Origin: Acanthamoeba lenticulata
Lineage: Eukaryota > Discosea > Longamoebia > Acanthamoebidae
Reading direction: 5' to 3'
Assembly: GCA_002179805.1 (NCBI GenBank)
Contig: NAVB01000129.1
Location: forward strand, 21,480-85,479
DNA length: 64,000 bases
Numbering within the stretch: position 1 is the stretch's first letter; every line of letters begins with the position of its first letter. Below the pieces are notes generated by a model. That model did not search any database. It had not been told where the DNA came from and saw only the letters and a list, made by a program, of their open reading frames with translations. This document shows, piece by piece, positions 10,898-19,598 of this stretch. The translations under genes and the position numbers were made by a program.

Positions 10898-11422
10898 TTA
10901 GGAGAGGATGCAAGTGCTGTTGCGCTGGTGCTGGTCGGCCTTTCGCAGATGGTCCACGCCTCTTGAGGTGGAGCTGACTGTGTCATCAATGTGAGCCTCA
11001 ATCGAGTCAACGAGCGAGCGTTGTTCGACCGTGAGAGCGAGCAAGTCGGTGAACATGGAATTGATTTGCTGCACGTCCTGGCAGATGGTCGCAATGGCGT
11101 CATCCCTTTCCTCCACAACGTGCGCCAGGTGATTGATCTCCGCTGTCGTAGGTTGCTTGCGCTGCTCGAGCAACTGGCGTTTACTGTGGTTGTCCCCGAC
11201 GCGAGAGGCCAAGGTGGTCATGTTCGGGTCGATTATTATCGCGATTATTCCCACTACAGCCGCAACTTTCTTTGTGGCGGACACCCGTCGGTGAACAACG
11301 TTCAAGCCCAGAAGAACAGGCAGCGCTTCCGCGAGACCTTTCAGCAAAAGGTTTCGAAACAACATTAAAAATGGTTTCTGAGAAGGTCGCGCATTCCGAT
11401 CGGAAAGGAATGCATGCGTCAT
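10898..11422 (-). CDS. Short Q-SNARE (syntaxin-like) ending in a CaaX-type motif
   Basis: The C-terminal 75 residues are a Q-SNARE motif: heptads with ICQDVQQINSMFTDLLALTV, the zero-layer Gln in EQRSLVDSIEAHID, and a final VDHLRKADQHQRN. The reading ends in Cys-Ile-Leu-Ser-stop, which fits a prenylation box (C-a-a-X), where a syntaxin normally has its membrane anchor. Upstream in the same frame are hydrophobic stretches (ALPVLLGLNVV and VAAVVGIIAIII), odd for a SNARE; they could lie in an unrecognised intron. No room exists for a full Habc domain because the cblD gene starts 115 bp upstream on the other strand. The start is uncertain: ATG 11422 gives 174 residues, ATG 11221 gives 107. SNAREs drive membrane fusion. 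A stop mutation just before a lost transmembrane segment is the alternative explanation. Confidence 0.6.
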   Translation of the reverse strand: MTHAFLSDRNARPSQKPFLMLFRNLLLKGLAEALPVLLGLNVVHRRVSATKKVAAVVGIIAIIIDPNMTTLASRVGDNHSKRQLLEQRKQPTTAEINHLAHVVEERDDAIATICQDVQQINSMFTDLLALTVEQRSLVDSIEAHIDDTVSSTSRGVDHLRKADQHQRNSTCILS

Positions 11423-11537
11423 CTCCGCGCCATTTTCAGTCGGCTTGTTCGGCCGGCAGGGGTTGTGTGTTGTGAACCCGTCTCGGCCCCGATTTTCAAG
11501 ATTGCTGCCGTCAACGACACAATCGCGGGGTAGGACC

Positions 11538-12613
11538 ATGACGGGAGAAGAGAACGCAAAGCAGGCATCCGGCTCGGACACCGATCCTGCTCCCTTCCGG
11601 ATTAGTGGAAGGAAGAAGACGCTTCTCGTCGCCGAGCCTGCCCGGGTCAAGGTAGGCTCTGCTGCTGATCCGCGCGACCTCGAGTTCACCGTGCATACTT
11701 GCCCTCCCCGCTTAGTCCCGGAGCTGGTATGTTTTTGCGACTGCCCGCAATCCCTCTTTCACGGATCAAGAAAGGAAACTCTTCCACGGCTGAGCTGGAC
11801 TTGATCAAAGCTGATTGCCTCTTGCTCGTGCCAGGCGCGCATCTTTCCCGAGTCGGCAGAGAGCACGTCTGGAGGAGGCAGCAAAAAGGTGTACGTGGTT
11901 ATCACCTTCCAGCCGAGCAAGGCGGACCTCGTAGACTGGAGCGACGAAGCGGCTCGCGAGAAGGATCTTCTCCTCGAGAACGTGCGTTTGCCTCTTCACC
12001 CTCTTCTCTACCGTCATCACATCACGGTCGAGCTTTTGTTTCCTTTTGTTGCCCATTAATTAATTTTTGAGCGCCAACCGTCGCCACACAAACACGCACG
12101 GCTCGCCTACGTCACAGTTCTTCGCATGGGGCAAGCGCGTGTGCGCGCTGCTGCGTCAGGCCGGGCACTGGGCTGACCTCTCCGATCCCTGCAGCGGCTA
12201 CCCGGTCCGTCCGCGCACCCACCCTGGTTTCTCCATGACTTCATCCTCATCAGCTGCTCATCGTCATCTCCATCACGTGCTGGTTTGAGCCTTGCAGGTG
12301 CTCGGCGAGCGAGGCGGTCTGGCCTACAGCGACACGAGCGGCATCGAGCTGCTGCTCCCCTACGACCGCATCCAGGTTTGTGAAGAAGGCCTCATGCTGC
12401 ATCTCCTGACCGGACAGACTGCGGAGGCTCACACGTGCAGCGCCCACACACACACCACACGAACGCGTACAGGTGGGCACATGTGAAGTGGTGTCGCATC
12501 CGCAGTGGCGAACGGCGGTCTACCCGGCGACGCTCTTCACCACGGCCCCGCTCGATTGCCTCAACGAGGCGCTACGTGCCGTCAAGGGGCCGTCTCACTC
12601 GGAGGACGCCTGA
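11538..12613 (+). CDS. MMADHC: MMADHC (cblD) homologue, cobalamin trafficking protein
   Basis: Five exons (11538-11726, 11835-11981, 12118-12204, 12298-12375, 12473-12613) close in phase to 213 residues. The alignable core follows the animal protein throughout: VHTCPPRLVPELARIFPE, then VITFQPSKADLVDWSDEA, AGHWADLSDPCSGYP and a final CEVVSHPQWRTAVYPATLFT. MMADHC is a nitroreductase-like scaffold that partners MMACHC and directs vitamin B12 to methionine synthase or methylmalonyl-CoA mutase. The protein is shorter than the human one (about 296 residues) and lacks a long N-terminal extension, so mitochondrial targeting is not evident. It is divergent from the SNARE gene with only 115 bp between starts. 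Confidence 0.85.
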
Positions 12614-13010
12614 GAAAGAGGAAAAGGAGACGAGGGAAGAAGCTGGTGAACGGTGTAGATACAGAGAGAGACATATCTCGAGGAGAAACCTGGTTGGTGT
12701 GGTGTACATTACGGCTGTGCTCATGCAGAGAGAAGGCCCAACAAACGGAGAGAAAAAAGAGAAAAATAAAAAATTCGTTCTTCTTTTGTTCTTCGCCCCA
12801 AAGAGTTGTCTCCGCCCGTTTTCATCTTTCATCTCTGTTACGGTCCGGCCTGCACATAAACACACCAAGGTACTTTTAACGCATGCATTCTCCTCTTTGT
12901 GCTGGGCACTTGCAGGCATAGAGCCTCTGCTGTCGCTATTGCTTTCAATACGTCAATCTTCTTCAGCAATTTCGTTAAATTCAATTCCATTTGTCCTCTC
13001 AACAGCAGAA
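12614..13010. other. Spacer between cblD and RRS1 genes
   Basis: The stretch holds the 3' region of one gene and the promoter and leader of the next. It is purine-rich (GAGAAA runs, AATAAA near 12765) in its first half and pyrimidine-rich near the RRS1 start. No exon chain is supported. Confidence 0.4.
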
Positions 13011-14422
13011 ATGGGAGACACAGACACCATCGCGGACGCCCCGCTTAAGCTGACTACCCCCGCTCCCCATCCGGACCTTCTCTTGGGCAAATCGATCGAG
13101 GTCGACCTGGGCAGCCTTGTCGGCTTTGATTATCAACCACAAGATCTCTCCGCCTTCAAGTATGTTTCTAGATCTTTCATTTTTCGTTCCCATTTACCTC
13201 ATGCCCTACCCATTTTGATCAATTTTTTCATTTTTACAAAAAAGAAATGAAAGTTGAAATTAAACTGACGATTGGCGCGTTGACGAAATAACAGCGAGAA
13301 GGGGACGAAGGCGTACTTGGACGAGACGGGCCGCGATGCGGTGCAGCTCCTGTTCAACAAACTCATGACGCTCCCCACGCAGCGCACACAGGAGGGCGAC
13401 GTGCTCGCCCAGCTGCCGCGACCCACCACACTCATCCCGCGCGAGAAGCACGTACGTGTCAAGCACATCCCAACACACAAGCTATCACCATCACCATCAT
13501 CGTCGTCTTGTCGACTGACTTCTTATTGTTATTGTTGTTGTTCTTGGCCGAGCAGATTCCCAAGCCCAAGCCGCCGACCAAGTGGGAGTCGTTCGCCGCC
13601 ACCAAGGGCATCCAGAAGCGCAAGAAGAACAAGCTCGAGTGGGACGAGGTACAAGATTGTCTTCTTCTTCGTCCTCATCCTCCTGCCCTTTTTCTTCTTC
13701 TTCTTCTTTTTCATCTTCTTCCTCTCGTTTCTCACACCCGTGATTGCCCGGTCCCCCCAGACGCACCAAGAGTGGCGGCGCGCGCATGGCTACAAGCGAG
13801 CCAACCGCTCCGATGAGGCCAACTGGTGCGCACGACTACCTCCTCCTCCTCTTCGTCTTTGTCGTCCTCTCGTGCTGACGTCACGCTGACGCGGTGCTGA
13901 CGTGGCGTTGTCCCTTGGGCGCGCAGGGTCATGGAGGTGAAGGGCAATGAATCCAACCCGTTCGAGGACCCGTTCGCCAAGGAGGGCAAGGACAAGAAGA
14001 CCCGGGTGAAGAAGCAGCAGCAGAACGAGCAGCGGAACATGGCCGCCCAGGCCAAGGCCGAGGAGAAGCGGCGGAGCCTGAGCGGGTCCATCCGGCACGT
14101 GAACCAGTCGACGGCCTCGCTGGGCAAGTTCAACGAGCGCCTGCCGGGCGAGAAGGGCGACGCCTACCAGCGGGGCAAGCGCAAGTTTGACGACGTGGCG
14201 ACGTCGGGCGTCAGCGAGCGGGAGCGGGGCATGAGCGTGCTCAACAAGATCCTGGGCAAGTCGGACAGCGTCCTCAACACCGACCGGGCCGCGTCCATGG
14301 CGCTCCCGGGCGAGGCCAAGAAGCAGAAGCTGCGCGACCAAAAGGCCAAGTCGGACAAGCCCAAGACCGGCAAGGGCAAGGGCGGCGGCAAGGGCCGAGG
14401 CAGCGGCAAGCACCGCAGGTGA
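13011..14422 (+). CDS. RRS1: RRS1, ribosome biogenesis regulatory protein
   Basis: Five exons (13011-13159, 13295-13451, 13556-13648, 13761-13825, 13927-14422) give 319 residues. The conserved RRS1 block is complete: [44 protein letters not shown], then [19 protein letters not shown] and [11 protein letters not shown] with [19 protein letters not shown]1 works with RPF2 in the nucleolus to load the 5S RNP onto pre-60S particles. The C-terminal third is lysine-rich and low complexity, as in other RRS1 proteins. Two other genes in the window (RNA polymerase I and MTR4) belong to the same ribosome-production pathway. Confidence 0.92.
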
Positions 14423-14590
14423 GCGAGGCCATGCTTTTCTTTCTTTGGAGAAAACAAAAATTTAATACAAAAAAGGGAAACGCGTTGCATTGCGATGGAG
14501 ATAAAGAATTTCTCCGGTTAAGTGAAATGAATGTCGCGTGGCGTTCACGTTCAATTCACAGCAGAAAGTTCGTGCTCCTCCTTTTGCTTT

Positions 14591-14598
14591 TATAAAAG
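14591..14598 (+). promoter_or_regulatory. TATA box of the sirtuin-YEATS gene
   Basis: A canonical TATAAAAG lies 62 bp before the ATG at 14653, placing transcription start near 14622 and leaving a leader of about 30 bp. Confidence 0.6.
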
Positions 14599-14652
14599 CC
14601 ACGAACCAGAGGCGAAGAGCTAAACACAAGCAAACACCACCACTTAGACGAG

Positions 14653-16212
14653 ATGGCCAGCACAGTCGACTCGACGAGGGTCAAAGAACACAACGAGGAG
14701 AATGACCCCTTCTTCCAGAAGAAGCTCGACCGGCTCGCCAAAATGGTGAAGCAGAGCAAGTACACGGTCTTCTTCACGGGCGCCGGCGTGTCCACGTCGG
14801 CTGGCGTGGGCGACTACCGCGGGCCCTCGGGCGCCTGGACGCGGCGCAAGATCAAGGAGCTCGAGGCCCTCGGCTCCCGGCGGTCGGCCGAGGAGACCCA
14901 GGAGCTGAACAAGCTCCAGGAGGAGGCCGCCCGCGAGGAGAAGAAGGCCAAGGTCAAGGTCGACATGTGCGACGCCCAGCCGACGCCCACGCACATGGCC
15001 ATGGCCACGCTGCTCCGGCGCGGGCTGGCCCACTACGTGATCACGACCAACCTCGACGGCATCTTCCGCAAGGCCGGCCTCAAGGGCCACGACCAGCTCT
15101 GCTGCCTCCACGGCGACATCTACATCGAGCGCTGCACGGCCTGCGGCTACGACTTTGAGCGCAATTACCACGTCCGCCAGGACAGCATCCACGTGCACGA
15201 CCACAAGGTGGGCGCCTGCTCGCGCTGCGGCAGCCAGCCGCCGGCCCACTACAAGGGCACGCCGGGCGACCTCAAGATGAAGAAGAGCCGCTGGGGCGGG
15301 CGCATGGTGGGCACGCGCGACACCGACTGCGGCACCAAGGACACCCACATCAACTTTGGTGAGTGCCTCGACGACGTCGACTGGAGCGAGGCCGACACGC
15401 ACTGCCGCCGGGCCGATCTGTGCATCATCGCCGGCACCTCGATGTCGCTCCGCCACATCACCCACTTCCCGTTCCTGGCCAAGAAGACCGTCCTCATCAA
15501 CCTCCAGGCCACGCCCGACGACGACGACGCCACCCTGCGCCTGTGGGCCAAGTGCGACACCGTGTTCGAGGGCCTCCTGGCCCGCCTGAACGTCCCGCTG
15601 GACCCGATCCCCGTGTGGCGCCCGCGCGACGCCGTCCCGCTCGACAGCCTGCCCGGCTGGCTGCATCCGTATTACCGCCGCAAGGCCCACCTGCTCGAGG
15701 ACATGGCCCGCCTGCGGGAGGCCGAGGCCGCCGACCGGCAGCGCGAGGCCGAGGCGGCCATGTCCCGCATGCAGATTGACGAGGAGGACGAAGAAGAACA
15801 AGAGGCCGAAGCTGGAGAGAAAAAGTCGCAGAAGAAGAAGAAGGAGAAGACGAACGACAACCTCCCGCGCGTCCTGGAGGTGGGCAACCTGTACCGCTCG
15901 GTGCCTGCCGAGCGTGGCGACGACAACCGCAACCAGTGGACCATGTTCGTGCGGCTCCCTGCCGACGGCGACGACACACAACTGGCCGAGCTCGTTGAGA
16001 GCGTCACCTACGACCTCCACCCGACCTTCACGCCGGCCCAGGTGTGCGTGCGCGAGGCGCCCTTCCAGCTGACACGGCTGGGCTGGGGCACGTTCAGCGT
16101 GGGCGTGACCGTTCAGTGGAAGAAGCACGTGGACCTGTTGCCGCTGCACTGCAACCACACCCTCAGCTTCGCCGCGCCCAAGACCGCCTGCCTGGTCGCC
16201 ACCCAGCCATAA
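14653..16212 (+). CDS. Sirtuin deacylase fused to a C-terminal YEATS domain
   Basis: One uninterrupted exon of 519 residues. Residues about 25-315 are a class IV (SIRT6/7-like) sirtuin: GAGVSTSAGVGDYRGP at 43-58, the ribose-binding TNLDG at 132-136, catalytic His153 in CLHGD, Zn cysteines C161/C164 and C189/C192, INFGE at 233-237 and the GTSMS loop at 261-265. The Gln usually preceding the Asn in the (T/S)QN-x-D motif is Thr here. A coiled, Glu/Lys-rich linker (345-403) leads to a YEATS domain at about 428-507: LHPTF at 455-459, then REAPFQL and the GWGTF loop at 477-481, which supplies the aromatic sandwich for acyl-lysine. The protein would combine an NAD-dependent deacylase with an acyl-lysine reader. 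Lack of introns is unusual next to its neighbours. Confidence 0.88.
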   Translation: MASTVDSTRVKEHNEENDPFFQKKLDRLAKMVKQSKYTVFFTGAGVSTSAGVGDYRGPSGAWTRRKIKELEALGSRRSAEETQELNKLQEEAAREEKKAKVKVDMCDAQPTPTHMAMATLLRRGLAHYVITTNLDGIFRKAGLKGHDQLCCLHGDIYIERCTACGYDFERNYHVRQDSIHVHDHKVGACSRCGSQPPAHYKGTPGDLKMKKSRWGGRMVGTRDTDCGTKDTHINFGECLDDVDWSEADTHCRRADLCIIAGTSMSLRHITHFPFLAKKTVLINLQATPDDDDATLRLWAKCDTVFEGLLARLNVPLDPIPVWRPRDAVPLDSLPGWLHPYYRRKAHLLEDMARLREAEAADRQREAEAAMSRMQIDEEDEEEQEAEAGEKKSQKKKKEKTNDNLPRVLEVGNLYRSVPAERGDDNRNQWTMFVRLPADGDDTQLAELVESVTYDLHPTFTPAQVCVREAPFQLTRLGWGTFSVGVTVQWKKHVDLLPLHCNHTLSFAAPKTACLVATQP

Positions 16213-16373
16213 TAATTTGAATTTATTTATCAATTTTGTACAAAATACAAGCTCATGGCGCCAATGTGATGAGAAGAATTAATAGCCATAAACGTTTTGG
16301 TCCCAATATAAATTCTTTTTGAAACTAAAAAACATATTTACCAATATACATTCTTTTTAAAAAAGACAAATTT

Positions 16374-19300
16374 TTATTCTAAAGGGGATGAGGCTACCTC
16401 GGTAGGCTTGAGCTTGGTGAGGTAGCCGTTGAACACGAGCACACTTAACAGCTGCTCAAGGTCTCCAAATCCGCCCACCCGCCCGACATCCTCACCTTCT
16501 TGGCCATCATCACCATCATCATCCTCATCAAACTCATCCTCGAACCGGCCCATGCCCTCGTCCTCCTCTTCCTCCTCGCCGTCCTGCTGCATGGCCCGGC
16601 CGTGGCGTCCGGCCTGCGCGTTCTGGTCCTGTCCAGCCGCGGCCGCGGCCGCCGCGGCGGCTTCGCCCCGGCGCCGCTTGCGACGTTCGTCGCGCGCGGC
16701 CTTGCGAGCCTTGACCAGCGCCCGGTAGCCGCTGGCCGCGTAGAGCTCGCCCGCCGTGAAGGCAGCCCATCGCCCGCCGCCGTCCGCGGCGTGATCATCA
16801 CCGTCCCCGCTGCTGCCACTACCGCCGCTGCTCGACAGGGCGCCCTGACGCCGCTCGATCCACTCGAGCACGCAGGCGAGCTCGCGCCGCACGCGCAGCT
16901 TGCACTCGAGGTTGGACTTGAAGTCCTTGTCGTTGCCGAACGCGACGTGCAGCGTCCAGCTCTCCCTCTCCCCGCCTTGTCCCTCGTCGTCGTCGTCGTC
17001 GCCGCCGCCGCCATCGTTGTCGCCCTGCAGGGCCTGGAGGGCGCGCTTGCGGCCGACGGTGGCCGCGGCCGCGGGCCGGCGCGCGGGCCGGGCGCTGGCA
17101 CCGGCGGAGCCGGGGACGACGTCCTTGAGGAGGACGGCGAGCGGGTTGCGGCGAAGGCGCGTGACGCGGGTGATGTCGACCTCGCCGCCCTGTTCGCTGG
17201 TGTCGACGTTGACCAGGTGCTCGCGATGCTCGCGGAACAGGCCCTGGGGTAGGAGGTCGCGCGCCGTGAGGCAGGCCAGCTCGCGCGGCAGCCCGGCGAG
17301 CAGCGTCCGCAGGTGGGCGCGGGCCGACCCCGGGTCGCGCACGATGATGTTCTCGCGCCAGTGGCGATACTTCCACAGGTGCTGGCCCATGGCGTTCATC
17401 AGCAGCTCCATCCTACATTCCACGGCAGGCTGACGTCAGCAAAAATAAATAAATAAATAAATAATAAAATGAATGGCATGTGAAGAATGGGCACCAGGTC
17501 GTGGTGGAGATGGAGAAGTTGATGGAGAGGGAGCCCTCGTCCGAGTCGCAGGTGACGTGGTGCCAGTACCCGGCCGGCACGTACATGACCGACCCGGGCC
17601 GCAGCACCACCGTCTCCGTGCGCGTAAAGTCGGCGGGCGGGGCCACGTCGGCCGTCGGCGCATACGACGCGTGCACCTTACGATGCTCCTGTGCGCGCGC
17701 ACGCACGTCGTCACATCAGGCGCGCGTGTCATGTCGTGTCGTGTCGTGGTGTGGTGTGAGGGCGAGAGACGGGTACGTCGTATTTGGCGGTGGCGATGTT
17801 CTTGGGGTTGGTGTGGTTGGTCACCGGGCAGAAGACGCCCGGCGCGAGGCTCCACCGCTTGCATCCGCGCAGCTGGATCGTGAAATTCTGGAGATATTAT
17901 TTTTTTTAAAAAAAAACATCAAACATACTCAAGAAAAGGGAATAAAAAGTGGAAAGCAAACCTCCTGGGCGTCAAAGTGCCAGTCGGTGACGTGCTTGCC
18001 GCGGACGGCAAAGACCTCAATGTCGCCGCCGAAGCCGTCGTCCTTCTTGAGGCCAAAATTGGCGCCGAGGTCCTCGGCCAGCTGCTTGATGTAGCTCTTC
18101 TGCAGCTCGACAGGCGGGTTGAAGTAGAGCGAGTGGCCCGCCAGGTAGCAATGGTACGCCGTTTTGTTGTCTTCAAATACAATTGTAATTTTGAGGAAAC
18201 ATTAGAAAAATAAAAATACAAAGAAAAATAAAATAAAAATAATCAATTCATAAAGATTAAAAGGGCAACGAACCAGAAAACAAGTGTTGAATCTTGCCGT
18301 CGGTGGTCTTCATCCACACGACGCAGTCCTGCGTGGAACGAACGAACGTCAGCGATGAAGACAATAGAATGAGCAGTGCCGGGTCCGGGGCGTACAGAGG
18401 CCACGGAGACGAGTCGCTCGATGTCGTAGTGCATAAAGTCCTCCTTGAGCTTCTGCAGCCGCTCGCCGCAGCCCTGCACCACGTAGGCCTTCCTTTGCCA
18501 GATCCTGGTTGTGCGTGCGAGGTCAGGATGGACAACAACATCGACGACAACGACGATGATGACGATGATGGCGATGACAACGCACTTGGCCATGAACTCA
18601 TCGGCGTGCATGGGCCAGATGAGGCACGACAGACCTGTCGTCGTCATATCCCCGCCGGCCAGAGAGGGTAAGACTTGGCTGCGCAACACGTGTGTGTGCG
18701 GTGCATGAACTGAGGGAGAGCAGACGCACCCGGGGCCAGGATCGGCGGCTGGAGGGCCTGCGACTCCATCGCGGCCGCGAGCGAGAACGAGCCGCCAAAG
18801 AGCGACGACGTCGATGACGATGACGACGAGGAAGAAGACGAGCCGCCAAAGAGCGAGGCCGTCGAGGCAGCGGCGGTGGTCTCGGCCGCCGGCTCGGCAG
18901 CGGCGTCGGCGGCGGCGGGGCTGTGCTGCAGGACCGGGTCGGTGTACTTGATCAGGCCGTTCTCCATCTCGGCGCTGATGATCCGCAGGCCCAGCCGCTT
19001 CGCGTCCTCCTCCTGGGACCATGAGCCGAGCATGTGAGCGCGGACCGGGACGAGACGATCATGTGGAGGTGATGGTTGGTCGTCGGGAGAGGGAACGGAA
19101 CGGAACGCACCCAAGTCTCGCGGAGGTGGTTGGCCGGGACGAGGCCCTCGTCCTCCTCGGGCGAGCCTGGAGGGACGATGCGCTTGCACCACAGCCAACC
19201 CTGCGTGCTACACGAGTGTGTTCCGCGTCGTGTTTACGGCGACGATTGCAGTGCACGGATGCACACAGCCGACGAAGGCGTGTTAGAAAAACCCAAGGGG

Positions 19301-19478
19301 AACGAACAGACTGCGAACGTGAAAAACTTGTAAAATCGCGATCGGAAGAAATTGAAAATTAGATCGTGATTGTTTACCTCTTGGCCCAATCGACGAGCAG
19401 GGCTTCGCCGCGGTAGCATGCCAGTTGGTTGAAGAGCGGAGACGAGTAATCACGCACTGCCACAACCCGCGTCGTCAT
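16374..19478 (-). CDS. SH3 domain plus JmjC/cupin oxygenase protein
   Basis: Ten exons close in phase: 19478-19378, 19207-19111, 19012-18730, 18634-18586, 18504-18396, 18328-18274, 18170-17962, 17887-17777, 17688-17495 and 17412-16374, giving 748 residues. Residues 1-66 read as an SH3 domain (VVAVRDYSS, YRGEALLVDW, GWLWCKR, DEGLVPANHLRE). A Ser-rich linker precedes a JmjC-type 2-oxoglutarate/Fe(II) domain (about 165-400): LIWPMHADEFMAK, then KHVTDWHFDAQENFTIQL with the metal-binding H296-x-D298, and the distal His in VPAGYWHHVTC (381 or 382). The closest resemblance is to JmjC hydroxylases with a cupin-8 layout; histone demethylase versus protein hydroxylase cannot be settled. The last exon adds a long acidic/Ala-rich tail. 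It converges on the sirtuin-YEATS gene with 161 bp between stops. Confidence 0.8.
17732..17752. repeat. Intronic TCGTG repeat tract
   Basis: Tandem GTCGT/TCGTG units lie inside an intron of the SH3-JmjC gene. In the gene's sense the repeat reads CACGA, opposite in orientation to most other copies in the window. Confidence 0.5.
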
Positions 19479-19598
19479 CTTGTACAAAGAGTTATTGCTT
19501 TTTTTTTCTCGCCCATTTTTGCTTCATTATGTCACATTTTTTCGGGGTCAGGAGACACGAAAGGGGGCAACGTTTTCGTGCATCTTAGAAGCTAAACG

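Noticed and set aside
14644..16233. Minus-strand reading of about 530 codons opposite the sirtuin-YEATS gene
   Set aside because: The plus strand has all sirtuin and YEATS motifs; the antisense has no domain and only mirrors GC-rich codon bias.
16374..19478. Splitting the locus into a separate SH3 gene and a JmjC gene
   Set aside because: All nine junctions close in phase with fair donor and acceptor sites, and there is no stop or start signal between the two parts.
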